From assembly GCA_948099385.1 (NCBI GenBank), contig CANUEZ040000103.1:8728501-8792500 (forward strand): a stretch of 64,000 nt of DNA, in the 5' to 3' direction. The notes under the pieces were generated by a model. It saw only the letters and a program-made list of their open reading frames with translations. It was not told the origin of the DNA and made no database searches. Shown here one piece after another: positions 32,941-46,734 of the stretch. How positions within the stretch are numbered: the stretch's first letter is position 1; each line of letters starts with the position of its first letter. The DNA is from Fasciola hepatica (lineage: Eukaryota > Platyhelminthes > Trematoda > Plagiorchiida > Fasciolidae). The translations under genes were made by a program, and so were the position numbers.

Positions 32941-34227
32941 TTATTGGCACACTAAGCTTCGTCTTCCTTGCGGTTGCTTAACCATAGTAGTATTTCGAGA
33001 AGCCATTGCGTTTTTTTGATGAGTTCACCGTGTCTTTGCTCCGGTAGGTATTTTAAAGTAGATGCTGGGAGAGGGAAATAGTTCAAGCCTTGCATTTTCA
33101 ATCAGAATGCAACAAGTATCAGATTTTAATTTACATAAGAGGGGACAAATTCAGTTACCATTTCACCATCGATAATAAAATGTCGTTATTCATTATTGCA
33201 TGAAAATGTCGGAAACGAACCAAATACGTAGGAAGTTCACCGTCAGCCTGCACAGCATAGGGGCTTGTAGGATCATCAATGGAATGTTAGCTTAAACATG
33301 GGCCCAACCAATTCGGACCAAAAGAGGCAGACATAGTTCAATAGTACAAGAAGAACCAAGTTGTAACATCTGGAGCCAAAGCAGTTATCTGAAACGGTTG
33401 CAAATTTTTCTTGTTTTGTGTAATCTGTTGAAAAATGCGAGAATGAGTGTACCAAGTGTAAATAGCCTAATAGGATCCATTTAGAGAGATAATTAGATAT
33501 CTAGCCTGTTAGATAGCTTGAATTAGAATTTCACATATCTCTGCTCATTATCCAACGTTTTGATTTACATATGATTACGATATCCAGTATACAAGAGCAA
33601 AATCTAAATTGAGTGAGGCTTTCAGTAACATGCTCGATAATATTACACAAAATTAGTTCCTATATGGGGAATGTTGAGAAGCAGTTAAAAATGAAGTAGA
33701 AAGATCGCAAGAAACTGTCTAAATGCGAACAGGACTTTTGTGAATTTTGAAATTTTGGACACACTCAAATGATTGTCCATAATATTACAGATGAATTGAA
33801 CAAACCGTTCACTGTTTCCGTTTTTGCTGTGATTGTAGTAGTAGTCCTCTTGGAATAATTACGGTTCTCTGAGTGAGGAATACATAAAACAGAAGTAAAA
33901 CTTTCTGAGGAGTAATGGAGCCATCATTCTGAAAAGATAAGTTGTCCTTACACCACGATTATCAACATAATCAGTATCACATGTAATGAGGACGACAATG
34001 TGCTCATTGGCAACGCAAAATCGATAACCTGTAGATGAAGAATGATTTTCTAATAGCGAACATGACATCGCCAAAATAGTTTCTTTAGAAAAATTTAGAG
34101 AATGCTCCTCACAAACAAAGGTCACTTGTTCAAAACAGTTGCTTGTTTCTTGGTGTTTACTGCTCACACAAATTGGAGATAACATTAGTGAGCCAAAACT
34201 GCTGGAATGTCTGGTCAAAAATGTGGA
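32941..34227. other. Unassigned DNA between P2 outer and inner left arms
   Basis: No repeat partner identified. The minus-strand ORF 33,859-34,305 (148 aa) is the longest open frame. Its start (EGFFPVYNNSELKIVVSS) lies in the inner arm and resembles GFFPLVNNFELETVAS of the right arm, but then the two arms diverge completely. The remainder (32,941-33,858) shows nothing recognisable. Confidence 0.5.
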
Positions 34228-37200
34228 CGAGACAACTATTTTCAGCTCAGAATTATTATATACGGGAAAAAAACCCTCGGTAAAGGATTCTCGAAATAGA
34301 AACACCCATATTTAAGGGATACGTACGGTCATTATCCCATATGTTCCAACAATCACTGTAGTTTGGTCATCTTGGTCTCTCCGAGAGGCCTTACTCTTAA
34401 GACGGATCTACAGGATGCATTTTTATTTCCACAATTTATGTTAGATTTGAGATTAAACTGTATCATTCGGGAATAATTATTCCCGTACTTACAGTGCTGC
34501 TCCTTGCCCAAAACGTCCAACGTTTTCTGCATCTTCCACTTTGAGACTACCACAAATGTACATTCCCTATCATCTTCAATTTCCGTTAATTATGAGGCCC
34601 AATATACCCATCAAATTTGCCATTTTGTGTCAGACATCGATGTGAAAACTGATGATTATTTGAACCACAGATAGATGATGCAACATATATATCTTCACAG
34701 TGCGCAGTACTATCTTGGTAATCATATGTTGACTTATTTAAAATCTCAGAGCAATACTGCAGCATTTATGTGTACGGTTTACCAACCCAGCTGTGATGCA
34801 ATTGTTTCAATCATGCTCTTTCATGCGCATTATCTTCGCCTCAATGCTCAAAATATGTGATAAATTATTTTTAAAAGAATAAAAATGAATTCATCATCAT
34901 AACCAAATTGGGGCCACAATATTGCAGTTGTGGCAATAGGACTTGAAAGTCTCCATGGTTCTCCTATGGCGAATATACATGAAAAACGAATAACTATAAC
35001 CGGGATTAAAATAGAGATTTCTTTAAGCGAGACGCAACTTGTTCCATAACCCAGTGGTAAAGTAGTCATCATCTGATAAACAAGATCGATCGTAATATAA
35101 CGCAATCAATTCAACTGGCATAATGTGTTTTTGAACCTCGAAGTCATTGGACGATTTTTGTGGCGAATTTCTTAATATGCATTTGTCATTTATTCTCATC
35201 GAAATGCAGATAACATCATTACCTAAGTCGAATGTATTGACTCTTGCTCATCGCGTTTATTTCGAAACCATATTTCACATAAACACTTTGAGCAAGTTCA
35301 TTGATTTACAGAAATGTTCTGGGCAATAGTTATCAGAGACGTATTTACCAGGTAACTAAATCTTCCGGTTCTAGTTGTATACTGCTCCATCAATAAGCCA
35401 TCAGAATAGGCTTTTTAGGAAAACCGCTCACACGACCTTGTTTTCAGGGTCATGTATGCGCAATATTCAGCAGATTTGCCTCATAAACCCATAAGCGACC
35501 GTGTAGTTACTATAAACCACAAGATGAAACAGTATTCTTTGATTGCTTTTCTATCGTCTTACTTGGTTATCCTAAGCATGAATATGACAATCACCTTAAG
35601 ATATGAAACTATTTGGCCATTCATAAGATTTGATCTACCACACCTCATGTAAATTTGCTAAGACAACTAAAGTAACACAATTTTATCTTCACAGAAAACA
35701 TCACCCGGCGAACTGCATTGGCGGATGATTTATTCATAATATAATGTGAAACAACATATCGGTTTTGTCGCTCAAAAGGAATAACCCCGTTCAAATTTGA
35801 ACCCACCCGAACTTGTGGTTTCACATGTAATGTTTTTTCTTTCGTCCCAGTTTCGATCTGCAAATTATCCAACAAATTAATTCAGAGGACTGTGATGTCA
35901 CATCCATAATCTCAGCCAAATTAATATATCAACAGAAAAGATCTTCGTGTCACCTAATACAGATGAAACGATGAATTTGCATGTGGGATAGAGACAACTG
36001 GGAAAAAAGGGACGAGTCGAATAGAACAAGCCAAGAGATGAGCTTCAATTAAAGCGTTCAAATATGTTGCAGGAATGTTTGTAAACATCTCACCTTTTCT
36101 ATTTGTTTTATATTTTACTGCATTTTGACACGCAAAAATCTTTTCCTCCAAATGGTCCATTTCAGATTCTGGTAGCAAATCCGACGAAACCAGAAATAAT
36201 TCCCAAGTTTCATAGGGACATAATACACTGAATGTGAACAGTCTCGTGTTTTTTCTCAAGTCGATAGAAATTCGCCTGAAGCAATCGTATGCCTGTTTCG
36301 ATGTGAACAACACGGAAAGCATCGAATAAGTGATAGTCGGGAACAACACTGATATAGAAACAAAATTTGCAAATTTACTTCGGTCACAATCTGAAAAGTT
36401 ATTCTAAACGATTTACAGCTATGTTGAACTGGTTTGAGCGTAAAAGTCGTGTACGACTGCATTGGATTTTCCACCCACAGACTTCCGGAAAGCATACCAC
36501 CAATTCAATATTTCCATCGCAGGACATTGCACGCCTTTCGGGTGAGAGCTTCCAAAGCGATAGTAAACAGTCTTCAAAACTGTATTTCATCGAATACAAA
36601 TGGGTTCCATAGATGTGGAAACACACTGATCAGTGAATATTTTGGGCTCAAGTAATAGATATCAAAGGCAAAACAATCGAGTACAGTCCAACTTACGGCT
36701 TTGTCGACGTTTTATTTTAACTTCTGCAATGCAAATATGCGGTGTTTAATTTATATTTCTGAACATCATTAGTGGTAAGACGGCGTTTGAGATATTTATT
36801 CTCTCTATCCCGGTTTCTAACCACAAACTCCAATGTTTTGATGTGATCTGAACCATCAGCCACAAATTGCTAATACAACTAATCAAATCGCGTTTGTGAT
36901 ATTCGATTGCTAATGACGCACTGAACACATAGAACAGAATCTGACTTAAAGTGGGTGAGAAAACGTTGGAGAAATTATGGATCATCAGCTGTCGCGTATA
37001 GGAAATTGTTAGGCGTTATCTCATTGGAAATCATCCAAGCTCGTATCGCTTTATTCAATAAAGTGACTTCTTGATCCAGACATATCAAGTCTACGTTTTC
37101 ACTTATACTGTGGTAAAAGAAGTACACAAAAGTGGTTCCGTTTCGATCGTTTGTAAATTGATCCTCACATCCAACATAATGAAATGACCATTCACGGCGC

Positions 37201-40200
37201 AGCTCGACTACAATATATGAAATCTGTAATAAGTAAAGAATTTGGTCAATTCAGTTGCCTCCATGAAGCGCATTCATAAATTGTAAAATATTGCTCACAA
37301 ATTCACAAGCCGAGATTCCTTCGTTGTTCCAGGAGTGGTTCAGCACAGTCCCTTTATTTTGCGTGGGCTTTTGATCACCTTCTGGATTCAAAAAGCGTAA
37401 TTTGAATTCTAAAACACAGAGCAAATGTTTTCGAAGGAGTTAGATACATTCACTGCTGCTTTCATACTGTTTTCTTATTAGGATGATTATCAGTTTTTCA
37501 AATAAATCCCATCCAGTGATAAACTCGATGCTCTTTTCAGTACACAGTGAACAAATGGATACTCTGCATAGATAGAAAATGGTTTTTGAACCAAAACCAC
37601 TCTCCTTGTCCTTTTGTATAACAGTCATTCCAAACCTTGTTTGTGACTGTTATTTTTGCGTTCTAGCTGATAGGAAAACGTTTTAGAATTTACCGAGAAT
37701 ATCAACAACACTGTACACTGTCAAAGCGAAACAAGAATAGTCACTGAGTTCACTAGTCAACTTTTGCAAGCATGTTTCGTGAAAGAAAAATCACTTACCA
37801 GAGTGATCCTTGGCAACGGATTGACACAGTAGTTGTGAATGAGCTAATGCAAAAACAAGCAAGCCTGTATGCATACTTTTCTAAATTTGACACGTAACGA
37901 ATACAGATACAGCAGGAGAGTAACTAATTTATACGTGACATGAATCCCATCATACGAATAAGTGATTTTCGGAGCCATACTTTTCCAACGATCGATAAAT
38001 GTTACTTATCTGTCCATCGATTTAGTGTGCTTTTGCACTATCCAATCAAACCAACTGATCAATTGAAAAAGACGGAAATGATCGATCGATCGGAAAATAT
38101 TTGCGATACAATAGATAAAAGATATTTACCTGTCTACGAACTGAATGCCCCATCTGACCTAATAACCATTGAATACAAAATATTTTGATCGGGTGCAGTT
38201 TGAGAGGAGGAATAAACTTGGATCGACACAGGCCATTAGAAAACGAGTCAATTGTGTATGTCAACATTGTGGAATCCACCAAGAAACGATACACATTAGT
38301 TGATTGGGACCGAACTTCTAGCACCTGATACTTTGCTTTTAGCGGGGGATGAATCAACTGAATCACCGGTAAAGTTAAAATCGGTATATAAGTCACATTA
38401 GAATGTTATACTCAGTTTTAAATTATATCTATCTATTTTATCAACAACCACTATCACCTCACTGTATATCAAACCTTCAAAGAGATATTTTATTTGAAAC
38501 GCCTGGTTTCGCTTTGTTATAGGCGATTTTTTTCCTCCCTAAAACTCACTGTCGGAAGTTTAATTCAGAATGCAGCTGCAAACTCCGTTTATCAAGCCTT
38601 GACAAAAATCGATCTCCGCATTGTACTCCTAAAAATCATTCAATGAAATACTGGGATTTATCCGGTAATTTTCTCACCGAAAGCAATGATCAAGGGTTAT
38701 CCAAAAAAGTTTTATAGATACTCAAGGACGATACAATCCGCAAGGCGTTGAAAAATGTTGTTCACATTGGAATGGATCTCATGGAAGATAACTTCTCCAG
38801 TTTTGTATCTCACAACTTCAACCCAGCCATAAATTTCCACTTCTGAGTCACAGGGTTGTCGCTCCTTATAAACTATCCGAGGAATTCCCCCAGACAGTCG
38901 TAAACCAAGCGAGCCGCAGTTATTCCTATTCACGATAATATGAATATCTTCACAATTTGATTCGAACTTGTAAAGCATTTTCTGGACTTTGCGTCAGTCT
39001 CAACTAAATTTAGGTTTCATTCAAAGGCGGCTTTCCAATGCATTACCACAAACTGGTTCACTCTGGTAAAAATTGTTGAATAAGATTGCAGAATCAGTGG
39101 AAACAAATGTCTAAAACAAAGATTCGGTAGGTATCATAATGAGTATTGTGTTTACAGTTTGTATATCACGCTCATGTAAATCGTGGTGTTTTCTGTCCGT
39201 AATCAAAGTAGAATCTAAAACCTTCTACACCGTTTCTGCCCAAATATACAATGAGTATTCGAATAGATTGTGACAACTTTAATGATATTTCATTTCCTCT
39301 TTTTATCTAAACCCTTTGATTCATCCCATGACAGATAGATGACATTGTTTTGCGGTTTGCCCTCTGTGTTCGTCTGGTACGTATACATGTCCCACCCGGT
39401 CCATGTGTTCAGGTCTTGTGATGCCACGATGCTCTACCGTTCTGGTCCAATGCCAATGAAGTTTTGATACTGCTGTTGGTGGGAGATCACTTGTGATACC
39501 ACAGGACCCAGTTCTGCACGATTAGAAATGTGGAGTTGATTATACGTAGTTCACAAATTGCGAGTTCATCGGTGTTCTTGGTTTTGAGGTGGGAGATAGC
39601 CACAAATTACCAACGCAATTATTTTCGCTATATCCCTATCAAGCATACCTTGAAAAACACAAAAAATCTATGTTTACCTGTAACTTTTCGTATGCAGAAC
39701 AATTATTGATACCGTGTTACGTAAGTTTAGTGGAAAAACGTACACGAATAAACGTTCATGAGTTGATATGAGGTGTAATTTCCATATTTGCATTGGTTTC
39801 CAGTCGACGTCGCATATTTCGTAATCAACTGCACTGCCAAATGCTGGGTGACCTTAAAAACAGGAGGTTACTTCATTATTCTAAAGTGCAAATTCACAAC
39901 ACATTATGATTGTGGGAAATTGTTTTTTTTTATCAATTCCTCCATTTTCTCAACTGTTGTTGGAAAGCTGCCACAAAATACTCAGTTCCATTTGATACCA
40001 TTCACCTAATGAGCACACGGGTGCATCAAATGTAATGTTGCTGTAAAAAATGTCAACTTGCAGTGGCCCTAGGTTTTGACGTACTAAATGCTGTGCACTG
40101 GCCATCATCAATGCACCAGTAAGGAAACAAGAATATGAACTAACAAATTTACTCGAACCATTCCGCGTCCAATAAACACTCACAGAAACCCATCAGCGGT

Positions 40201-41660
40201 GATCCCTCAATCGCACTTACACCCATCATCTTTGATCCGCAGATATCGATCTCTATGTTGGACTGGTAGCAGAAAATCATATTTTCCCTACGTGATCATA
40301 TGATCGATTAAATATCGTCATCCAGTTAGGTAGTTTCGGTTCATCCATTGGTGCCATAGAGACAGGTGGACGACATGGGTCTAAAATGCATGAACATATG
40401 GTTCGAACTGAATTCACTGGAAAATTTGGCCAGTTTTCCATTGTCCGGTATCTCCTCTAAATAGCCTCATCACATTTTTCTTTGTTGTTAGGAAATATAT
40501 AGACATCAACAAATTGCCATTATTTCATTTTTCTTCTTTATATTCACGCTGCACATCTACTTAGTGTGTTTGTATGACACACAAGTCATTAACGGTAGAT
40601 TTGTGATGGCTTTTTGTTCCATGGTTATTATTATGTCGAACTTACAATATCGGCATGGATCTTTTTTGTTCGAATTTCCAAATAGTTGTAGGTCTTCGGT
40701 CAGTATTTTGTGCTTCATCGCCGGCACAATGGGAAAACTCCGTTGACCTCGGGCTCTAACTGACTGCTCAAAGACACAATTGTATGAATGGTCATATTGC
40801 AGGGCAGATGTCACCCGAATCTAGAAGAGGAATGGTGTCAAACCTGAACTGTGTCCGGACAGCGGAGAGTGACGCGCAAACCTCAGAAAATGAAATAAAA
40901 CTAGTTGCGATTCCTAATGAAATACTATAACAGGAAATCTAATGGAAGTACACAGTAAACGTGAGAACCTCATATCGTGACGTCCACAGGGAAATTTACA
41001 GATCACTTTATCCATCAGAAGATAAGAGGATCGACAACGATTAACTGGGACCAAATAGCCAGAATACACTGATCATCTCTGGCTATCGAAATATTCAGTC
41101 CGGCTCTCCGGAACTTGAGAGCCATTTACTGGTCAGAAATCCATCTTTTTGGAGAAGAATATATGGAATGCACTTCGGATGAGCCCTGGACCAGATTTAC
41201 CTTGGAGTTCAACGGAATCTATGCATGTGGCGCAGGAGACTTCACGGTCACAAGATGCATAAATGTGCTGTTTGGATGAGTGCATCGATCGATGAGGTCA
41301 TCAATTCGTCACAGAAACGTTCTCCTGGTGATCTGAATTTTGGCCGATTGAAAATGGTCCAATGGGTTCGGCAAGTAAGCAAGTCAGATTTAAGAACTAA
41401 TGATGAATGAGCCGACTTGTGGTCGAACGATAATTCTGGGTAACGTGGTATCTCTTCATGAATTATTTTCCAATTTGATGCAAATCAACATGCTCATAGA
41501 TAAAATGAGTGCGACATCCCTAAACAATTTAACCGTGGATTTACTTTGCCTTATTCATGTATTCTTGGAGCCCTAAATGCTCTTATCCCAGATTGTGCAC
41601 CTGAACCTTCGTGCGAATTAGCAAGTGATACTTAGGGCGCTTTTCGTACTTGTTCATCAC
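34228..41660. repeat. P2 inner palindrome, left arm
   Basis: Inverted match to 43,432-51,099. From about 35,640 to 41,660 it is in register (sum 85,092), with only scattered substitutions. From 34,228 to about 35,640 it is clearly diverged and out of step by about 233 bases, nearly all from a 231-bp segment present only on the right. The sharp inner end is at tgttcatcac (41,660), directly against PLE sequence. Confidence 0.95.
35694..40820 (-). pseudogene. Gene-like exon series, left-arm copy
   Basis: Mirror of the exon candidates described in the right arm, transcribed leftwards. Candidate exons: 40,646-40,820; 38,130-38,357; 37,799-37,880; 37,299-37,408; 36,975-37,223; 36,094-36,390; 35,694-35,858. 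Splice-site dinucleotides are kept in this copy too. Coding differences from the right arm are few (for example R/W and QN/HY in the last exon). Product not identified. Whether either copy is a live gene cannot be told from sequence; stops between some exons may be introns or decay. Confidence 0.4.
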
Positions 41661-41674
41661 AGATAGGACATCTC

Positions 41675-41893
41675 CCATCTCCTTTGATTTTCCTTCATTT
41701 ACTTCTATCGTTTTATCGATAAGCAGTTCAGGATAGCCGTTATTTAAGAAAACACTTCGCAGAAAAAGGAATTCATTTCTTATTGCTTCTTCGGAGCAGA
41801 GTTTTCTTGCTCCGTTAACTAAGCAACGTATAAGATTTCTCTCCAATTTGAGGGGCACAAAGCTGTGAAAATCGATGTATTGTCCGTTTTAAG
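41675..41893 (-). mobile_element. Inverted internal fragment of a PLE
   Basis: Minus-strand frame (part of 41,583-41,858) reads LIRCLVNGARKLCSEEA, FLFLRSVFLNNGYPE and LIDKTIEVNEGKSKE, matching the post-palm RT part of the PLE at 25,500-25,690. It faces the opposite way to the adjoining PLE piece and corresponds to a segment missing from it. It is joined to the palindrome arm at about 41,661-41,675. Confidence 0.8.
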
Positions 41894-42810
41894 CTAATAG
41901 GGAAATAATGTTCTCAAAACCAGATAAAGGTGCGAGTATCACAATTCTTAGTAAATCGGATTATAAAGAGAAGATGAAGGCGAAAGTGAGTGGTTGCTCC
42001 AAGTTCACGAAGACTCCATCTGAGAAGGATAAGACGTCTTCGACAGAAAAATCAGTTTCAACGAGAATAAGATCCTTAAAGCAGAAAGTAATAACCGACG
42101 CGGCGACCTTCGAGAAGATACGGCCGACAGGGACGATAATTCGCGGAAGCCAAAATTGTTCAACGAAGATTATCAGGAGTAATCAACAGAACCTTCTACA
42201 CTGCACAGCGACAAATCCTGTTTGCTTCCAAATCGATAGTGTATTTTCGATTGGAGGACATAGTGCCGAATTCCGCAACCTCGTTTTGCGTGTATTATTT
42301 CACCTGTTCCTGTGGAACTAGGTCCATTGGTCGCACGACTCGGCGCTTATCCGAACGCGTTCGTGAACACCACCCGGCTGGGCTGAACACGGAGCAATTA
42401 AGACAATTACGAGTGCAGTGTGCTCACACCTTGTTGGGTAAAACCACTCAGTGGAGGTGATAAACGCTTTTCACGTCATTTACAAAGTCCGATGAAAGCA
42501 ATCGAGACTGTTCAAGTGTCGCATCTTAGCTACAGCCGAAGCCGTTAGTATTCGTCTCTACAATCCTCCCCTGTGCGTTCAGAAACAATTTGTGCAAGCA
42601 CTCAAGCTTCCGTGGCCCACATCATGGTCCCAAACACATGTGCAACCAATTGAACATTCTACCCTGTGATCAATTTCACAACCAAACACGCATGTGCAGA
42701 AACACATTTGCACTATCATTCTCCGTTCTTACTTTGTGAGTCACATATATTGTTATGTATTGGTACGAGTACGAATAACTGAAAACGGGCTTGTTCGCCA
42801 CGTTGTTTAA
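41894..42810 (+). mobile_element. PLE copy 2 with RT core deleted
   Basis: Frame 41,908-42,321 starts in the PLE N-terminal RT region (SKPDKGASITILSKSDY, then KIRPTGTII) and jumps directly to the segment before the endonuclease (NCSTKIIRSNQQNL), omitting about 1 kb with SLDF and YVDD. A GIY-YIG part follows in 42,239-42,460 (CVYYFTCSCGTRSIGRTTRR). The 3' end ttcgccacgttgttta is kept. It is dead and rearranged, and it fills half the palindrome centre. Confidence 0.85.
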
Positions 42811-43431
42811 CCCCAATGTGTTCTGCAGGATTTTTCATACATCTGTAAGTTTTAACAGTTTTTTGCTGACAACACGAAGCCTAGAATTTTATGAGCCATT
42901 ACATAAATTGCAGTTTCTTTTTCGTTAACAAAACCTGGTTGTTTAAGCAAATAAGGCCACGAACGATTGCCGCATCAGAACATGAAGAACAGCCTAGCAA
43001 CCGGGAAGTAGACCTATCCCACGTGACTCGCATAATAATTGCATTTACCTTCCACCAGCCCAATGACGGAACATCATGCTCTCCTTGGACACAGTGAATA
43101 CCTTCTACTTCATTCGCATCATCCTAACCATAGGGGACTTTAGAAGCCTCATTTTGAAGACCAAAGAAGGGCAGTCGTATATGCCTGTGGAAGAAGTAAC
43201 TTCATTCAACCTTCGTTGGTCACTTCTATCATCCATTCGATGTTTTCTGGAGCGCGTATTCAAGGTTGGTATGATCTCTAATAATTCACTGTGATTGTGG
43301 TTGAATCCGTGAAACGTGCTAGAGGCTAATCGAACATTCAAATACATACTCGTATCTTTTCTTTGACCATCATCATACCACTGCCAGCATCAAACCAGCT
43401 TAACGTAGTTTTGCTTGATGCTGTACTAGCA
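42811..43431. other. Unassigned half of the P2 centre
   Basis: No repeat partner. Opposed ORFs at 43,076-43,294 (+) and 43,105-43,347 (-) overlap. The minus one (ELLEIIPTLNTRSRKHRMDD) has a charged composition reminiscent of a LINE C-terminus but lacks a motif. Function unknown. Confidence 0.45.
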
Positions 43432-44271
43432 GTGATGAGCAAGTACGAAAAGCGCCCTAAGTATCACTTGCTAATTCGCACGAAGGTTCAGGTGCACAAT
43501 CTGGGATAAGAGCATTTAGGGCTCCAAGAATACATGAATAAGGCAAAGTAAATCCACGGTTAAATTGTTTAGGGATGTCGCACTCATTTTATCTATGAGC
43601 ATGTTGATTTGCATCAAATTGGAAAATAATTCATGAAGAGATACCACGTTACCCAGAATTATCGTTCGACCACAAGTCGGCTCATTCATCATTAGTTCTT
43701 AAATCTGACTTGCTTACTTGCCGAACCCATTGGACCATTTTCAATCGGCCAAAATTCAGATCACCAGGAGAACGTTTCTGTGACGAATTGATGACCTCAT
43801 CGATCGATGCACTCATCCAAACAGCACATTTATGCATCTTGTGACCGTGAAGTCTCCTGCGCCACATGCATAGATTCCGTTGAACTCCAAGGTAAATCTG
43901 GTCCAGGGCTCATCCGAAGTGCATTCCATATATTCTTCTCCAAAAAGATGGATTTCTGACCAGTAAATGGCTCTCAAGTTCCGGAGAGCCGGACTGAATA
44001 TTTCGATAGCCAGAGATGATCAGTGTATTCTGGCTATTTGGTCCCAGTTAATCGTTGTCGATCCTCTTATCTTCTGATGGATAAAGTGATCTGTAAATTT
44101 CCCTGTGGACGTCACGATATGAGGTTCTCACGTTTACTGTGTACTTCCATTAGATTTCCTGTTATAGTATTTCATTAGGAATCGCAACTAGTTTTATTTC
44201 ATTTTCTGAGGTTTGCGCGTCACTCTCCGCTGTCCGGACACAGTTCAGGTTTGACACCATTCCTCTTCTAG

Positions 44272-44446
44272 ATTCGGGTGACATCTGCCCTGCAATATGA
44301 CCATTCATACAATTGTGTCTTTGAGCAGTCAGTTAGAGCCCGAGGTCAACGGAGTTTTCCCATTGTGCCGGCGATGAAGCACAAAATACTGACCGAAGAC
44401 CTACAACTATTTGGAAATTCGAACAAAAAAGATCCATGCCGATATT
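44272..44446 (+). CDS. Exon candidate a (unknown protein)
   Basis: Flanked by a pyrimidine-rich acceptor (cattcctcttctag) and donor gtaagt. The open frame reads IRVTSALQYDHSYNCVFEQS and ends SNKKDPCRY. 175 bp. No domain recognised. The same exon with the same splice signals lies at 40,646-40,820 on the other strand. Frames upstream (about 43,870-44,200) look coding in pieces but contain stops. Confidence 0.4.
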
Positions 44447-44908
44447 GTAAGTTCGACATAATAATAACCATGGAACAAAAAGCCATCACAAATCTACCGT
44501 TAATGACTTGTGTGTCATACAAACACACTAAGTAGATGTGCAGCGTGAATATAAAGAAGAAAAATGAAATAATGGCAATTTGTTGATGTCTATATATTTC
44601 CTAACAACAAAGAAAAATGTGATGAGGCTATTTAGAGGAGATACCGGACAATGGAAAACTGGCCAAATTTTCCAGTGAATTCAGTTCGAACCATATGTTC
44701 ATGCATTTTAGACCCATGTCGTCCACCTGTCTCTATGGCACCAATGGATGAACCGAAACTACCTAACTGGATGACGATATTTAATCGATCATATGATCAC
44801 GTAGGGAAAATATGATTTTCTGCTACCAGTCCAACATAGAGATCGATATCTGCGGATCAAAGATGATGGGTGTAAGTGCGATTGAGGGATCACCGCTGAT
44901 GGGTTTCT

Positions 44909-45142
44909 GTGAGTGTTTATTGGACGCGGAATGGTTCGAGTAAATTTGTTAGTTCATATTCTTGTTTCCTTACTGGTGCATTGATGATGGCCAGTGCACA
45001 GCATTTAGTACGTCAAAACCTAGGGCCACTGCAAGTTGACATTTTTTACAGCAACATTACATTTGATGCACCCGTGTGCTCATTAGGTGAATGGTATCAA
45101 ATGGAACTGAGTATTTTGTGGCAGCTTTCCAACAACAGTTGA
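44909..45142 (+). CDS. Open frame with hydrophobic stretch (unknown)
   Basis: Frame reading SSYSCFLTGALMMASAQHLV, then FYSNITFDAPVCSLGEWYQM. It has a short signal-like hydrophobic run and two N-glycosylation-type sites (NITF; NNS near the end). Mirror at 39,950-40,183. No clear splice sites; weak support. Confidence 0.25.
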   Translation: MSVYWTRNGSSKFVSSYSCFLTGALMMASAQHLVRQNLGPLQVDIFYSNITFDAPVCSLGEWYQMELSILWQLSNNS

Positions 45143-46113
45143 GAAAATGGAGGAATTGATAAAAAAAAACAATTTCCCACAATCATAATGTGTTGTGAAT
45201 TTGCACTTTAGAATAATGAAGTAACCTCCTGTTTTTAAGGTCACCCAGCATTTGGCAGTGCAGTTGATTACGAAATATGCGACGTCGACTGGAAACCAAT
45301 GCAAATATGGAAATTACACCTCATATCAACTCATGAACGTTTATTCGTGTACGTTTTTCCACTAAACTTACGTAACACGGTATCAATAATTGTTCTGCAT
45401 ACGAAAAGTTACAGGTAAACATAGATTTTTTGTGTTTTTCAAGGTATGCTTGATAGGGATATAGCGAAAATAATTGCGTTGGTAATTTGTGGCTATCTCC
45501 CACCTCAAAACCAAGAACACCGATGAACTCGCAATTTGTGAACTACGTATAATCAACTCCACATTTCTAATCGTGCAGAACTGGGTCCTGTGGTATCACA
45601 AGTGATCTCCCACCAACAGCAGTATCAAAACTTCATTGGCATTGGACCAGAACGGTAGAGCATCGTGGCATCACAAGACCTGAACACATGGACCGGGTGG
45701 GACATGTATACGTACCAGACGAACACAGAGGGCAAACCGCAAAACAATGTCATCTATCTGTCATGGGATGAATCAAAGGGTTTAGATAAAAAGAGGAAAT
45801 GAAATATCATTAAAGTTGTCACAATCTATTCGAATACTCATTGTATATTTGGGCAGAAACGGTGTAGAAGGTTTTAGATTCTACTTTGATTACGGACAGA
45901 AAACACCACGATTTACATGAGCGTGATATACAAACTGTAAACACAATACTCATTATGATACCTACCGAATCTTTGTTTTAGACATTTGTTTCCACTGATT
46001 CTGCAATCTTATTCAACAATTTTTACCAGAGTGAACCAGTTTGTGGTAATGCATTGGAAAGCCGCCTTTGAATGAAACCTAAATTTAGTTGAGACTGACG
46101 CAAAGTCAAGAAA

Positions 46114-46380
46114 ATGCTTTACAAGTTCGAATCAAATTGTGAAGATATTCATATTATCGTGAATAGGAATAACTGCGGCTCGCTTGGTTTACGACTGTCT
46201 GGGGGAATTCCTCGGATAGTTTATAAGGAGCGACAACCCTGTGACTCAGAAGTGGAAATTTATGGCTGGGTTGAAGTTGTGAGATACAAAACTGGAGAAG
46301 TTATCTTCCATGAGATCCATTCCAATGTGAACAACATTTTTCAACGCCTTGCGGATTGTATCGTCCTTGAGTATCTATAA
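46114..46380 (+). CDS. Open frame, possible exon (unknown)
   Basis: 88-aa frame: FESNCEDIHIIVNRNNCGS, then EVEIYGWVEVVRYKTGEVIF and a stop after CIVLEYL. An acceptor-like aaatttag precedes it by about 25 bases, but in that position the frame has stops. Composition looks protein-like. Mirror at 38,712-38,978. Product not recognised. Confidence 0.3.
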   Translation: MLYKFESNCEDIHIIVNRNNCGSLGLRLSGGIPRIVYKERQPCDSEVEIYGWVEVVRYKTGEVIFHEIHSNVNNIFQRLADCIVLEYL

Positions 46381-46734
46381 AACTTTTTTGGATAACCCTT
46401 GATCATTGCTTTCGGTGAGAAAATTACCGGATAAATCCCAGTATTTCATTGAATGATTTTTAGGAGTACAATGCGGAGATCGATTTTTGTCAAGGCTTGA
46501 TAAACGGAGTTTGCAGCTGCATTCTGAATTAAACTTCCGACAGTGAGTTTTAGGGAGGAAAAAAATCGCCTATAACAAAGCGAAACCAGGCGTTTCAAAT
46601 AAAATATCTCTTTGAAGGTTTGATATACAGTGAGGTGATAGTGGTTGTTGATAAAATAGATAGATATAATTTAAAACTGAGTATAACATTCTAATGTGAC
46701 TTATATACCGATTTTAACTTTACCGGTGATTCAG

